From Deltaproteobacteria bacterium (GTDB lineage: Bacteria; Myxococcota_A; UBA9160; SZUA-336): DNA of 56,484 nt. Below, piece by piece: positions 25,155 to 34,897 of the stretch. The first letter of the stretch is position 1. Each line of letters opens with the position of its first letter. The DNA lies in contig VGRW01000017.1 in NCBI GenBank assembly GCA_016875225.1, positions 1 through 56,484 on the forward strand, given 5' to 3'. Made by a program: the position numbers and the translations under genes. The notes beneath the pieces are model-generated. The model saw only the letters and a program-made list of their open reading frames with translations. It was not told the DNA's origin and ran no database searches.

Positions 25155-25157
25155 CGC

Positions 25158-26840
<1,683 letters not shown>

Positions 26841-26847
26841 GAGGCCC

Positions 26848-26873
26848 GGGCGGCGCGGGCGACCGCGCCGCCC
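26848..26873. terminator. Hairpin between groEL and purU
   Basis: A perfect 11-bp stem (GGGCGGCGCGG and CCGCGCCGCCC) with a GCGA tetraloop, placed between the convergent groEL and purU ends. There is no T-run on either side, but the very strong GC stem is a likely barrier or 3'-end stabiliser for both transcripts. Confidence 0.6.
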
Positions 26874-26875
26874 GC

Positions 26876-27733
26876 TCAGAACACCACCCCCCGCCGGCCG
26901 AGCGCGAGGATCCGGTCCTCGAGGTGCGCGAGCACCGCGCGTGCGAGCACCACGCGCTCCACGTCGCGGCCCTTCCGAACCAGATCGCCGATCGTGTCCC
27001 GGTGCGAGACCGCGACGACGTCCTGCTCGATGATCGGGCCCTCGTCGAGCTCGCTCGTCGCGTAGTGGGCCGTGGCACCGATGCGCTTCACGCCTCGCTC
27101 CCACGCCTGGTGGTACGGGCGCGCGCCGCTGAACGCGGGCAGCGTGCTGTGGTGGATGTTGATGATCCGCTCCGGGAACTCCGAGATGAAGCGCTCCGAG
27201 AGCACCTGCATGTAGCGGGCGAGCACGACCAGATCGATCTTCTCGCGCCGCAGCAGCTCGAGCTCGCGCTGCTCCTGCGCCGCCTTCGTCTGCTTGTCGA
27301 TCTCGAAGACGTGGTAGGCGACACCGAACTGCGACGCGACCCCAGCGAGATCCGGGTGGTTCGAGACCACCAGCGCGATCTCGCCGCGCAGCTCGCCGAG
27401 CCGGTGCCGGATCAAGAGGTCGTAGAGGCAGTGCTCGAACTTCGAGACGAAGATCGCGACGCGCTTGGGACGGTCGGAGTAGGAGATCCGCCAGCGCATC
27501 TGGTAGCGGCCGCACTCGATTCCGAGCAGAGCCTCGAGCTGATCGCGCGGGATGTCGAGCTCGGCCAGGTCGAATTGGATCCGCTGGCTGAAGATCCCCT
27601 GCTCGGGGTCCAGGTGCTGCTGCGCCTCGAGGATGTTCGCGCCGTGGTCGTGCAGGAGCTGCGCCATCGCCGCGACCAGGCCCTTCCGATCCGGACAGCA
27701 GAGCAGAAGCGTCGCCGTGGTCGTCGCACTCAC
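26876..27733 (-). CDS. purU: Formyltetrahydrofolate deformylase
   Basis: A 285-residue enzyme that hydrolyses 10-formyl-THF to formate and THF, balancing the C1 pool. An N-terminal ACT-like domain (LLLCCPDRKGLVAAMAQLLHDHGANILEAQQH) is followed by the formyltransferase-type catalytic domain with NIHHSTLPAFSGARPYHQA and GATAHYAT..LDEGPIIEQDV (His and Asp of the hydrolase pair). The GTG start overlaps the upstream DUF815 stop (GTGA), so the pair is coupled. An upstream in-frame start would add 13 non-homologous residues. Convergent with groEL. Confidence 0.92.
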   Translation of the reverse strand: MSATTTATLLLCCPDRKGLVAAMAQLLHDHGANILEAQQHLDPEQGIFSQRIQFDLAELDIPRDQLEALLGIECGRYQMRWRISYSDRPKRVAIFVSKFEHCLYDLLIRHRLGELRGEIALVVSNHPDLAGVASQFGVAYHVFEIDKQTKAAQEQRELELLRREKIDLVVLARYMQVLSERFISEFPERIINIHHSTLPAFSGARPYHQAWERGVKRIGATAHYATSELDEGPIIEQDVVAVSHRDTIGDLVRKGRDVERVVLARAVLAHLEDRILALGRRGVVF

Positions 27734-28608
27734 GTCGCGTCTTTCGGGAGCGTTTGGAGCAGCGCGATGCACGCCTGACGCGCGGTGCGCCCGCTTCTCG
27801 TGCCGCGCTCGAGCGCGAAGCGCAGCGCAAGCGCCTCTAGCTCGGCAGCGGGCACGAGGCCTTCCAGTCCAAGTGACTTCGCATGGAAGCGGACGATGCG
27901 CAGATAGGTCTCCTGGTCGAAGGCGAAGAACGGCAGCTCGAGTCCGAAGCGATCCGAGAGCGAGACCTTCTCTTCGGCCGTCTCGCCCGGGTGCAGGAGT
28001 CCGTCGGAATCCATTCGCGCCTCGGCATTCTCGGACAGGCGCTCGGTCAACAGATGGCGCCGGTTCGAGGTCGCGATGATCAACGCGTTCGCAGGCCGGC
28101 TCTCGAGCCCGCCGTCGAGCTCGGCCTTGAGCAGCTTCCAGCTCGTGTCGCCCTCCTCGAAGGAGAGATCGTCGCAGACCACGCCGAAGCGCTCGCGCCG
28201 GCCGCGAATCAGAGCCCAGAGCGGCGCGAGCTCGAGCAGGTCGTCGCGGCGCACCTCGACCAGCCGGAAGCCGCCTTCCGCGAACTCGCAGAGCAGCCCG
28301 CGAACCGCCGACGACTTGCCCGTGCCGCGCTCGCCGTAGAGCAGCATGTCGAGCGCGGGCTCGCCGCGCACGAACGCGGCGACGTTGGCGCGCAGCTTCG
28401 CGACCGAGCGCTCCACGCCGAGCAGCGCGTCGAGCGGGTACAGGTCCGGGTGCAGGATCGGCCGCAGTGCGCCGGCGCGAAAGCGGTACGCGAGCGCCTT
28501 CTCCTCGTCGGCGCCCGCGGCGGGCGCATCGGCGCGCGAGAGCGCGTCCTCGAGCCGCTCGAGCACGCGCTCGATCCTGGGCAGGAGAGCGTCCCAGCTG
28601 CGTTTCAC
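27730..28608 (-). CDS. DUF815-family AAA ATPase
   Basis: A 292-residue ATP-binding protein. The Walker A motif is GERGTGKSS at 92-100, Walker B-like VVCDDLSFEEGD, and sensor-like IIATSNRRHLL. The signatures YPLDALLGVERSVAKL and LSDRFGLELPFFAFDQETYLRIV are characteristic of DUF815, a small AAA family of unknown substrate. It overlaps purU by 4 bases, and the SH3 gene lies 22 bases upstream. Folate-pathway context is only by neighbourhood. Confidence 0.85.
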   Translation of the reverse strand: MKRSWDALLPRIERVLERLEDALSRADAPAAGADEEKALAYRFRAGALRPILHPDLYPLDALLGVERSVAKLRANVAAFVRGEPALDMLLYGERGTGKSSAVRGLLCEFAEGGFRLVEVRRDDLLELAPLWALIRGRRERFGVVCDDLSFEEGDTSWKLLKAELDGGLESRPANALIIATSNRRHLLTERLSENAEARMDSDGLLHPGETAEEKVSLSDRFGLELPFFAFDQETYLRIVRFHAKSLGLEGLVPAAELEALALRFALERGTRSGRTARQACIALLQTLPKDAT

Positions 28609-28630
28609 GTCGCGTCCCGCGCCACCGCGA

Positions 28631-29158
28631 TCAGAGCTTGAGCTTGCTTCGCGTTCCGCCGCCGCGCGGCGCGATCAGGCCGATCAGGATTCCGACCAGC
28701 ACGATTCCCGCACCGGCGGTGAGCGCCTTCCAGCGCGCGTTCGCGCTCGCGTTCGATGCGTCCACCTCGAGCACGCGGTTGCGCTCGCGCAGCGTCGCGA
28801 GCTCGACCAGCTCCGCACTCTGCGCCACCAGCTTCTGGTCGAGCTCGGAGATGCGCGCCTCCGCCACGACAAGCTTCTCGCGCAGCTGCGGAAGCTGAGT
28901 GCTCGCCGGCGGCTCGGCCGAGACGTAGTCGCTCGGAACCCAGCCCTCCAGGTCCGCGTGCCTCACCCTGACCCAGTCGCCACTTCGCTCGAGCGTCCGG
29001 ACCGCCGAGCCCGCCGGCAGGATCTTCAGGATGCGGTACTCGAGCCCGGGCCCGGAGCGGAGGTGGGCGCGCACCTCGCCATCGACGAACTCCGCCGCGG
29101 CGATGCGCGCGGTGCAGACGACGAGAACGACCCAGACGAGCCAGCGTGCCACGCGCAT
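28631..29158 (-). CDS. SH3-domain envelope protein with C-terminal anchor (TIGR04211-like)
   Basis: A 175-residue protein: signal peptide (RWLVWVVLVVCTARIAAA), a bacterial SH3 domain (about 28-82, LRSGPGLEYRILKILPAG, GWVPSDYVS), a coiled coil (LREKLVVAEARISELDQKLVAQSAELVELATLRERN, residues about 92-130), and a C-terminal membrane helix (AGIVLVGILIGLIAP) with a basic cytoplasmic tail. This is the layout of the TIGR04211 SH3-and-anchor family. It is probably inner-membrane-anchored with the SH3 domain in the periplasm. The role is unknown. Confidence 0.8.
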   Translation of the reverse strand: MRVARWLVWVVLVVCTARIAAAEFVDGEVRAHLRSGPGLEYRILKILPAGSAVRTLERSGDWVRVRHADLEGWVPSDYVSAEPPASTQLPQLREKLVVAEARISELDQKLVAQSAELVELATLRERNRVLEVDASNASANARWKALTAGAGIVLVGILIGLIAPRGGGTRSKLKL

Positions 29159-29188
29159 TCTCTACCACCTCGAACGGGCAGGTTCCAG

Positions 29189-30511
29189 CTAGAAGAAGAT
29201 TTTCGCGAAGACGAGCGCGGCGGCGATGCCCGTGAGGTCGGCCGCCAGACACGCGAATACGGTGTGGCGGGCCGCCCGCACACCGACGCTCCCGAAGTAC
29301 AGAGCCAGGACGTAGAAGGTCGTCTCGGTGCTCCCGTTGATGACCGAGACCAGGTAGCCCACGAACGAGTCCGGCCCGTGCGTCGTCATGGTCTCCGTCA
29401 TCACCGCCATCGCGCCGCTCCCCGAGAGCGGCCGGATCAGCGCCATGGGGAGTGCCTCGGCGGGAAAGCCGAGCAGCGACGTGACCGGCGACACCGCCTG
29501 GGTCAGAGCGCCGAGCGCGCCCGAGTGCCGGAACATGGCGACACCGACGAGGATCGCGACCAGGAACGGGATGATCATGATCGCGATCTCGAAGCCCTCG
29601 CGCGCGCCGGCGATGAACGAGTCGTAGACCTTCACGCGACGCGTGAAGCCGAACAGGACGATCGCCGCCATCAGCGCCGGCAGAAGCCAGGTGTCGAGCG
29701 CCTGCTTCACGCCCTCGAGTCCGCTCGAATCGGGAGCGCCCGACGCGAGCTGCCGCACGAGTGCAAAGGCGAGCAACGACAGGAAGCCGGCGAAGACGAG
29801 CTTGCGCAGCGGCTCGCCGCGCGCCCGAACACCCGCGAGCTCCTCGGCCTCGGCCATGCCGCGGATCGCCGCCGCGGCGCTCGGGGCGGCAGCGTTCTCC
29901 GGCGCCCCGAGCGCGGCTCGCTCGACCGCGAAGACCGCGCGACCCTGGAGCAGCTTCGTCACCCCCACCGCGACGAGCGTCGAGCAGGCGGTCGCGAGAA
30001 CGGTCGGGACCACGATCCCGGCGGCATTGCCCGAGCCCAGGCTCGCGCGAATCGCGATCACGCCGAGCGGGAGCACGGCGACGCCGGAGGTGTTGATCGC
30101 CAGGAACAGCGCCATCGCGTTGCTCGCCACGCCCGGCCGCGCGTTCAAGGTCTCGAGCTCGCGCATGGCTTTCAGCCCGAACGGCGTCGCGGCGTTGCCC
30201 AGCCCGAGCACGTTCGCGGCCAGGTTCAGGACCATCGCGCCCATCGCCGGGTGCTCGGGCGGCACGTCCGGAAACAGCCTGCGCATGACCGGCGAGAGGG
30301 CGCGCGCGATCGAGGCCATGAAGCCCGCGTCGCGCAGCACCCGCATGAAGCCGAGCCAGAGCGCCATCGGCCCGATCAGGCCGAACGCGACCACCATCAC
30401 CGCGTTCTTCGCCGCGTCGAGCGCCGCCTGGTTCGTGGCGGGCATCGTGCCCGCAAACGCCGCGACCAGGACCGAGCTTGCGATCAGCGCGATGAAGATC
30501 GCGTTCAGCAC
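29189..30511 (-). CDS. SpmA-SpmB fusion, nucleoside-recognition (Gate) membrane protein
   Basis: A 440-residue integral membrane protein joining the two spore maturation proteins. The first half has the SpmA pattern MVLNLAANVLGLGNAATPFGLKAM and FLAINTSGVAVLP; the second has SpmB-like IMIIPFLVAILVGVAMFRHSGAL, LIRPLSGSGAMAVM and VINGSTETTFYVLALYFGSVG. These are nucleoside-recognition-domain, Gate-fold membrane proteins whose substrate is unclear; fused versions occur in non-sporulating Gram-negatives. The GTG start overlaps the aldolase/SDR stop by 1 base. Confidence 0.85.
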   Translation of the reverse strand: MLNAIFIALIASSVLVAAFAGTMPATNQAALDAAKNAVMVVAFGLIGPMALWLGFMRVLRDAGFMASIARALSPVMRRLFPDVPPEHPAMGAMVLNLAANVLGLGNAATPFGLKAMRELETLNARPGVASNAMALFLAINTSGVAVLPLGVIAIRASLGSGNAAGIVVPTVLATACSTLVAVGVTKLLQGRAVFAVERAALGAPENAAAPSAAAAIRGMAEAEELAGVRARGEPLRKLVFAGFLSLLAFALVRQLASGAPDSSGLEGVKQALDTWLLPALMAAIVLFGFTRRVKVYDSFIAGAREGFEIAIMIIPFLVAILVGVAMFRHSGALGALTQAVSPVTSLLGFPAEALPMALIRPLSGSGAMAVMTETMTTHGPDSFVGYLVSVINGSTETTFYVLALYFGSVGVRAARHTVFACLAADLTGIAAALVFAKIFF

Positions 30512-32601
30512 TAGCGGGGAAAGGCGTCCGGAAGCCCGCCGTCGACGGGAAGCACCGCACCGGTGGTGGGAGTCTCCTGGCAGGCGAAGAAGACCACCGC
30601 CCGGCCCACGTGCCCCGCCGTGACGCGCGCCTTCAGCAGATTGCGGTTGCGGTAGAACTCCTCGAGCTCCTCGGGCGCGATCCCGCGCGCGGCCGCGCGG
30701 CCGGGACCGACCTCCTGCCACAGACCCGAGCGGTTCTCGGCCTCGCCGAAGACCGCGTCCGCGTTCACCAGGTTCACGCGCACGCCGATCGCTGCACCCT
30801 CGAGCGCGGCGACGCGGCCGAGCTGGTGCGCGCCGGCCTTCGAGGCGCTGTAGGCGCCGAACTCGATTCCGGGCGCGAACACGTTCTTGGTCGAGACCAG
30901 CACGATGTTTCCGCCCGTCGCCTGCCGGCGCAGCTGGAACAGTGCCTCGCGGAGGGTGAGGAACGCGCCCTTCAGGTTGACGTCGACCGCGGCCTCGAAG
31001 TCGGAGAGTGCGAGATCCGCAAGCGCCCCGACGCGCGCGACCCCCGCGTTCACGACCACGACGTCCACGCCGCCGAAGCGCTCGGCCGCGTGCAGGAACG
31101 CGTCGCGGACGTCGCCCTCGTCGGTGACGTCGCAGCGCACGCCAAGGCAGCGCTCGTCGCCGATCCGCTCGGTCGCGGCCGCCAGCCGCGCCTCGTCCAC
31201 GTCGACGAGCACGACGTTCGCCCCGGCGCGGAGCAGCTCGCGCGCGACGCCCTCGCCGATCGCGCCCGCGCCGCCGGTCACCAGCGCCACCTGGCCTTCG
31301 AGCTTGGCTTGGGCGTCGCGGCGCAGCTTCGCCTGCTCGAGGCTCCAGTACTCCATGTCGAAGAGCTCGCCCTCCGAGAGCCCCTCGTAGCGGCCGATCG
31401 ACGCCGCCCAGATCTTCGTGCGCACGGTGTGCTCGGCGATGTCGGCCGCGATCCGCGCGTCCCGTCGCGTCGCGCCCGCGGCGACCAGGCCGATGCCCGG
31501 CAGCACGAGCACTCGCGGCGTCGGATCGAGCATGGTGCGCTCCACGCGCTTGGCCGCGACGTTCCGGTCGAAATACTTCGCGTAGGAGCTGCGGTACTCC
31601 TCGATCTCCTCGCGAAGCCGCGTCGCGAGCGCCTCGAGATTCCCGTACGGCGGCCGCTCGATGAACAGATAGCGGCCCTTCGTGCGGATCACGTGATCGG
31701 GCGTGATCGGCGCGCTCGCGGCCAGCTCCGGCCCCTGCTCGGCCGCGGCGAAGTGCAGGATCTCGTCGGAGCTGCGCTTCTCGAGCACGAAGCGGCGGAA
31801 CGGGCGCTCGAGATCGCCGGTGCGAACGGCGAGCGCACCGCGAACGACCGAGGCGATCTCCTTCCACTCGCGCATGGCCACGACCGGCCGCGCGTCGAGC
31901 GGCCGGCGGCCCTCGGTCTGGCCGTCGATGAAACTGCGCGCTCGCCCGACCAGCTCGATGTGCCGCTCGTAGCTGGTCTTCGCGTCGTCTCCGAACGTGA
32001 CCAGGCCGTGCTTCTCGAGCACCAGGCCCACGACGTCCGGATCCTTCTCGAAGATCTCGACGGCGGACTTGGCGAGCGCGAAGCCGGGCATCGCCCAGGG
32101 AACCCATCCGACCCGCGAGCCGAACAGCGCGCGCACGCGGGAGGCGCCGTCGGGCTGGTTCGTGAGCGCGAGGATCGCGTCGGCGTGCGAGTGATCGACG
32201 AAGGCCGCGGGCAGGAAGGCGTGGAGCAGCGTCTCGATGCTCGGCGTCGGCGCGGTCGGGTCGACGAGCGCACGGCGCTGCTGCGCGACCATGTTTTCGT
32301 CGGAGAGCGCGCCGAGCGCGCGCAGCTCGAGCAGCGGCTGGAGCAGGAGCGCCGGCAGGCCCGCGGGCTCGATCCGCGCCAGGTCGCTCCCCGAGCCCTT
32401 CACGTGCAGCACGCGGACGTCGCGCCCGAAGAGATCGCGCGCGCTCGTCTTGACCGAGGTGTTGCCACCGCCGTGCAGCACCAGGTCCGGCTCGGCGCCG
32501 ATCAGCCGAGACGTGTAGACGCGGTCGGCGAGGGCTTCGCCCTGCTCGGAGTAGCGCTCCCGGTAGCGCGCGAGCTCCTCAGGACCGAAGCGGCTCTCCA
32601 T
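30511..32601 (-). CDS. Bifunctional class II aldolase / short-chain dehydrogenase
   Basis: A 696-residue fusion, like the RhaD/YuxG family. The N-terminal class II aldolase/epimerase domain (about 1-400) has LHGGGNTSVKTS, HVKGSGSDLA, FVDHSHADAILA and VLEKHGLVTFG with zinc-ligand histidines (HSHAD). The C-terminal domain (about 430-696) is an SDR: VTGGAGAIG, NAGVARVG, VSTKNVF then YSASKAG. A plausible reaction is aldol cleavage of a deoxy-sugar phosphate with oxidation of the aldehyde. It is first in the minus-strand run that continues into SpmAB, SH3, DUF815 and PurU. Confidence 0.85.
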   Translation of the reverse strand: MESRFGPEELARYRERYSEQGEALADRVYTSRLIGAEPDLVLHGGGNTSVKTSARDLFGRDVRVLHVKGSGSDLARIEPAGLPALLLQPLLELRALGALSDENMVAQQRRALVDPTAPTPSIETLLHAFLPAAFVDHSHADAILALTNQPDGASRVRALFGSRVGWVPWAMPGFALAKSAVEIFEKDPDVVGLVLEKHGLVTFGDDAKTSYERHIELVGRARSFIDGQTEGRRPLDARPVVAMREWKEIASVVRGALAVRTGDLERPFRRFVLEKRSSDEILHFAAAEQGPELAASAPITPDHVIRTKGRYLFIERPPYGNLEALATRLREEIEEYRSSYAKYFDRNVAAKRVERTMLDPTPRVLVLPGIGLVAAGATRRDARIAADIAEHTVRTKIWAASIGRYEGLSEGELFDMEYWSLEQAKLRRDAQAKLEGQVALVTGGAGAIGEGVARELLRAGANVVLVDVDEARLAAATERIGDERCLGVRCDVTDEGDVRDAFLHAAERFGGVDVVVVNAGVARVGALADLALSDFEAAVDVNLKGAFLTLREALFQLRRQATGGNIVLVSTKNVFAPGIEFGAYSASKAGAHQLGRVAALEGAAIGVRVNLVNADAVFGEAENRSGLWQEVGPGRAAARGIAPEELEEFYRNRNLLKARVTAGHVGRAVVFFACQETPTTGAVLPVDGGLPDAFPR

Positions 32602-32797
32602 TGCGCGAAAACCTAGCAGAGAGGGCTTGCCTTGCCCCCGCACCGGGCCGCCGATACCCTGCGCGAGTCGGCTCCGAGCGCGCCCTGCCAAGGGTGTTCG
32701 CTCGGCCTGGTCAGTGCCGTCGATGAGCGGGCGGCGATCGGGGCGGGAGCTGGGTCCCGCGCGACGTTCACGCGCCGCGTTAGGAGGTGGTCCAAAA
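32602..32797. other. Upstream half of 403-base intergenic gap
   Basis: Between the aldolase/SDR start and the structured leader lies GC-rich DNA with no gene, repeat or convincing promoter that I can support on either strand. Short open frames here lack ribosome-binding sites. Just beyond its right part, at 32782-32790, lies AGGAGGTGG, which serves the leader peptide described next. Confidence 0.4.
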
Positions 32798-32842
32798 GTG
32801 TTTCAATCAAGCACAGTGACGGCAGAGGTGGTTTCCATCTAG
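32798..32842 (+). CDS. Possible 14-residue leader peptide
   Basis: GTG followed by 13 codons to TAG, predicted peptide MFQSSTVTAEVVSI. The reason to list it is the Shine-Dalgarno TAGGAGGTGGTCC at 32781-32793, among the best in the window, with 10 bases from GGAGG to the GTG. Its codons 6-8 contain CAGTGAC, which can pair with the downstream hairpin loop, so translation would disrupt that pairing. Such short frames arise by chance, so expression is unproven. Confidence 0.3.
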   Translation: MFQSSTVTAEVVSI

Positions 32843-32961
32843 GTCCGCCTAGAAACCTGGTGGCGGACCTGGCATGGCCCAGGAACCACCCGAACCCCGA
32901 GGGTCCGCTTGGTCACTGAGCGGGCGACCGCCACGGCGGGCGCAGCACCTTCGGGGTTTTT
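32814..32961 (+). ncRNA. Candidate structured leader RNA with pseudoknot and terminator-like end
   Basis: Helices found by eye: GGTGGTT 32827-32833 with AACCACC 32884-32890, extended by CC/GG past a bulged T; inside it AGGTCCGCC 32841-32849 with GGCGGACCT 32862-32870; AACCCCGA 32893-32900 with TCGGGGTT 32951-32958; inside that CCGCT 32905-32909 with AGCGG 32919-32923 and CCGC/GCGG at 32928-32939. The 9-base loop of the CCGCT hairpin contains GTCACTG (32912-32918), perfectly complementary to CAGTGAC (32814-32820), giving a pseudoknot. The last helix ends in T5 (32957-32961), 43 bases before the start at 33005. GC is about 50% at 32791-32860. It fits no riboswitch class I recognise. Confidence 0.4.
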
Positions 32962-33004
32962 CTCGCCCGAATCGATCCGAACGCAGACCACGGGAGCCGC
33001 AGAA

Positions 33005-34237
33005 TTGGAGTTCGAGCAGCGCTGCCGGGATCTGCTCCCGAGCCTGGAACGCGAGGACGGCGGACTGCGATTCCACGTCGCGACCGTCGACGGCCCGGCG
33101 GTGATGTCGTCGTGGACGTCCGCGCATCTCGCGCTCTCGTTGCGCCACATCGACGCCGCCGCCGCGCTCGCGGAGCTTCGCGCCCTGTACGAAGGCTGTC
33201 AGCGCGACGACGGCCTGCTCGCGGCCGAGCGCGTCGCCGACGAGGCGGAGCGCAGCGCGCGCATGCGCGAAGTCGGCGCGGTCTTCGGCGAGGACGCGCG
33301 CTCGCAGCTGATCGCGCCGCCGGTCGCCGCGTTCGCGGTCGCCTGTCTCGCGCTCGCCGACGCGGAGGGAAGCCGCGATCTGCTCGAGCTCGCCACGCGC
33401 GAGCTCGACGCGATCTGGGGCGCACGGCTGCCCCCCGACACGCCGCTGCCGGTGATCCTGCACCCGCTGGAGAGCGGCGTTCCGCGTTCGGCGCTCTTCG
33501 AATCGCTGCTGGACTGCGAGGACGACGACGAGTGGCGCGACGACAGCGCGACGCTGTTCCGCTCCGCTGCGGCCTGCCGGCTCGACCCCGAGCACGCGCT
33601 GCGCGCGGGTCACCCGTTCGTGATCGAGGACCCCGTCTTCTGCGGCTGGCTGCTGCTCGCGCTCGAAGAGTGCTCGCGCGCCTGGGAGAAGCTCGGCGAC
33701 ACGACTTCGTGTCAGAAGCTGCGGATCCGCTCCGAGATGATCGCCGAGGGCATCCACTCGCGTCTCTGGTGGGAGGAGCATGAGATCTACGCCGGCTGGA
33801 ATCGCGGCCGGCAGAGCGCGCTCCGCTCGGTGACGGCCGGGGGGTTGCTTCCCGCCGCGACGCGAACGCTGGCCGAGGAGGGCACGCCGCGGCGTCTGGT
33901 CGATCGCCACCTGCGCCCCTCGGCGTCCGCGCTCTGGAGCTCGCGCGGCGTCTTCCACGCCCCGCCCATGCGCGGCGAGCGCGACGACCTCGATTCCCGA
34001 GGCGATCGGCCCGACGCGGCCTCGCCGCTCGCGCACTTCTGGGCGCACCTTGTGCTCTCGCGCGCGGAACGCCCGGCCGACGCGCGCGTCGCACGCGCAC
34101 AGCTCGAGGCGCTCGCGCTCGCGCGCGGGTTCCAGCACGAGTACGACGTCGGGAAGGATCAGCCCGAGGCGATGCTCGCGGACACGTCCGCCCTGCCCCT
34201 GCTCGCGCTGGGAATGCGCGAGCGCGGCCTGCTGTAG
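33005..34237 (+). CDS. Hypothetical protein, alpha/alpha-barrel (GH63/trehalase-like) fold suspected
   Basis: About 410 residues, mostly amphipathic helices, with segments such as IEDPVFCGWLLLALEECSRAWEKLG, IRSEMIAEGIHSRLWWEEHEIYAGW and SPLAHFWAHLVLSRAER that recall six-hairpin glycosidases (GH15/GH63/MGH1-like). The usual catalytic segments (WRGP-W-N and an Asp-rich first motif) are not evident, so activity is doubtful. The TTG at 33005 is chosen because GGGAG lies 8 bases upstream and it falls after the terminator-like helix; an in-frame TTG at 32909 would lie inside that structure. The methyltransferase follows after 16 bases. Confidence 0.55.
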   Translation: MEFEQRCRDLLPSLEREDGGLRFHVATVDGPAVMSSWTSAHLALSLRHIDAAAALAELRALYEGCQRDDGLLAAERVADEAERSARMREVGAVFGEDARSQLIAPPVAAFAVACLALADAEGSRDLLELATRELDAIWGARLPPDTPLPVILHPLESGVPRSALFESLLDCEDDDEWRDDSATLFRSAAACRLDPEHALRAGHPFVIEDPVFCGWLLLALEECSRAWEKLGDTTSCQKLRIRSEMIAEGIHSRLWWEEHEIYAGWNRGRQSALRSVTAGGLLPAATRTLAEEGTPRRLVDRHLRPSASALWSSRGVFHAPPMRGERDDLDSRGDRPDAASPLAHFWAHLVLSRAERPADARVARAQLEALALARGFQHEYDVGKDQPEAMLADTSALPLLALGMRERGLL

Positions 34238-34253
34238 ACTGACCCTCGTCGTC

Positions 34254-34862
34254 ATGGGGTTCTACGAGCGCCACGTCTTTCCGCACGTCCTCGACTTCGT
34301 GATGCGCGGCATGCAGCCGCTTCGCGGCGGCGTGCTCGCGCCGGCCTCGGGCGACGTGCTCGAGATCGGCTTCGGAACCGGACTGAACCTTCCGCACTAC
34401 CCGGCGTCGGTCCGCTCGCTCTCCGCGATCGATCCGATGGACGCGCTGCAGGAGCGGGTCGCGGCCCGGGTCGCGGCCGCGCCGTTTCCGGTCGAGCGGC
34501 ACCGGCTGCGCGCCGACGGCGGGCTGCCGTTCGACGCGGGGCGCTTCGACTGCGCGACGGTGACCTGGACGCTCTGCACCATCCCCGATCCGGTCGCGGC
34601 GCTTCGCGAGGTCCGCCGGGTGCTCAAGCCCGGCGCGCGTCTGCTCTTCATCGAGCACGGCCGCAGCGACGACGCGCGCGTCGCGCGCTTCCAGGACCGC
34701 TGGAATCCGATCCAGAACGTGATCGGCGTCGGCTGCAACGTGAACCGGAGGATCGACGCGCTGATCCTGGAGGCGGGCTTCGAATTCGAGAAGCTCGAGC
34801 GCTTCAAGGCCGACGGCCCCCGCTTCCTCGCCGAGATGTACCGCGGAGTCGCGACGAGCTAG
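34254..34862 (+). CDS. METTL7-like class I SAM-dependent methyltransferase
   Basis: A 202-residue Rossmann methyltransferase. Motif I is VLEIGFGTGLNLPHYP (35-50), acidic AIDPMD follows, motif IV is FDCATVTWTLCTIPDP and motif VI LKPGARLLFIEHG. The tail 'GCNVNRRIDALILEAGFEFEKLERF' closely follows the METTL7/TMT1 (thiol methyltransferase) pattern GCNLTRESWKALE.AGF, so alkyl-thiol methylation is a possibility; lipid or quinone substrates are also reported for related proteins. It lies in a plus-strand run with the upstream alpha/alpha-barrel gene. Confidence 0.8.
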   Translation: MGFYERHVFPHVLDFVMRGMQPLRGGVLAPASGDVLEIGFGTGLNLPHYPASVRSLSAIDPMDALQERVAARVAAAPFPVERHRLRADGGLPFDAGRFDCATVTWTLCTIPDPVAALREVRRVLKPGARLLFIEHGRSDDARVARFQDRWNPIQNVIGVGCNVNRRIDALILEAGFEFEKLERFKADGPRFLAEMYRGVATS

Positions 34863-34897
34863 CCGCTTGCAGCTGCGCGCCTTCGGGCGTAGCCTGC

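Noticed and set aside
32700-32790. Integron attC-like GTTAGG site
   Set aside because: The 7-base core does not fit GTTRRRY and no matching RYYYAAC arm lies upstream at usual distance.
32781-32795. Similarity of TAGGAGGTGGTCC complement to the 16S rRNA 3' end
   Set aside because: The match is only the anti-Shine-Dalgarno complement; surrounding bases do not resemble 16S rRNA. A strong ribosome-binding site explains it.
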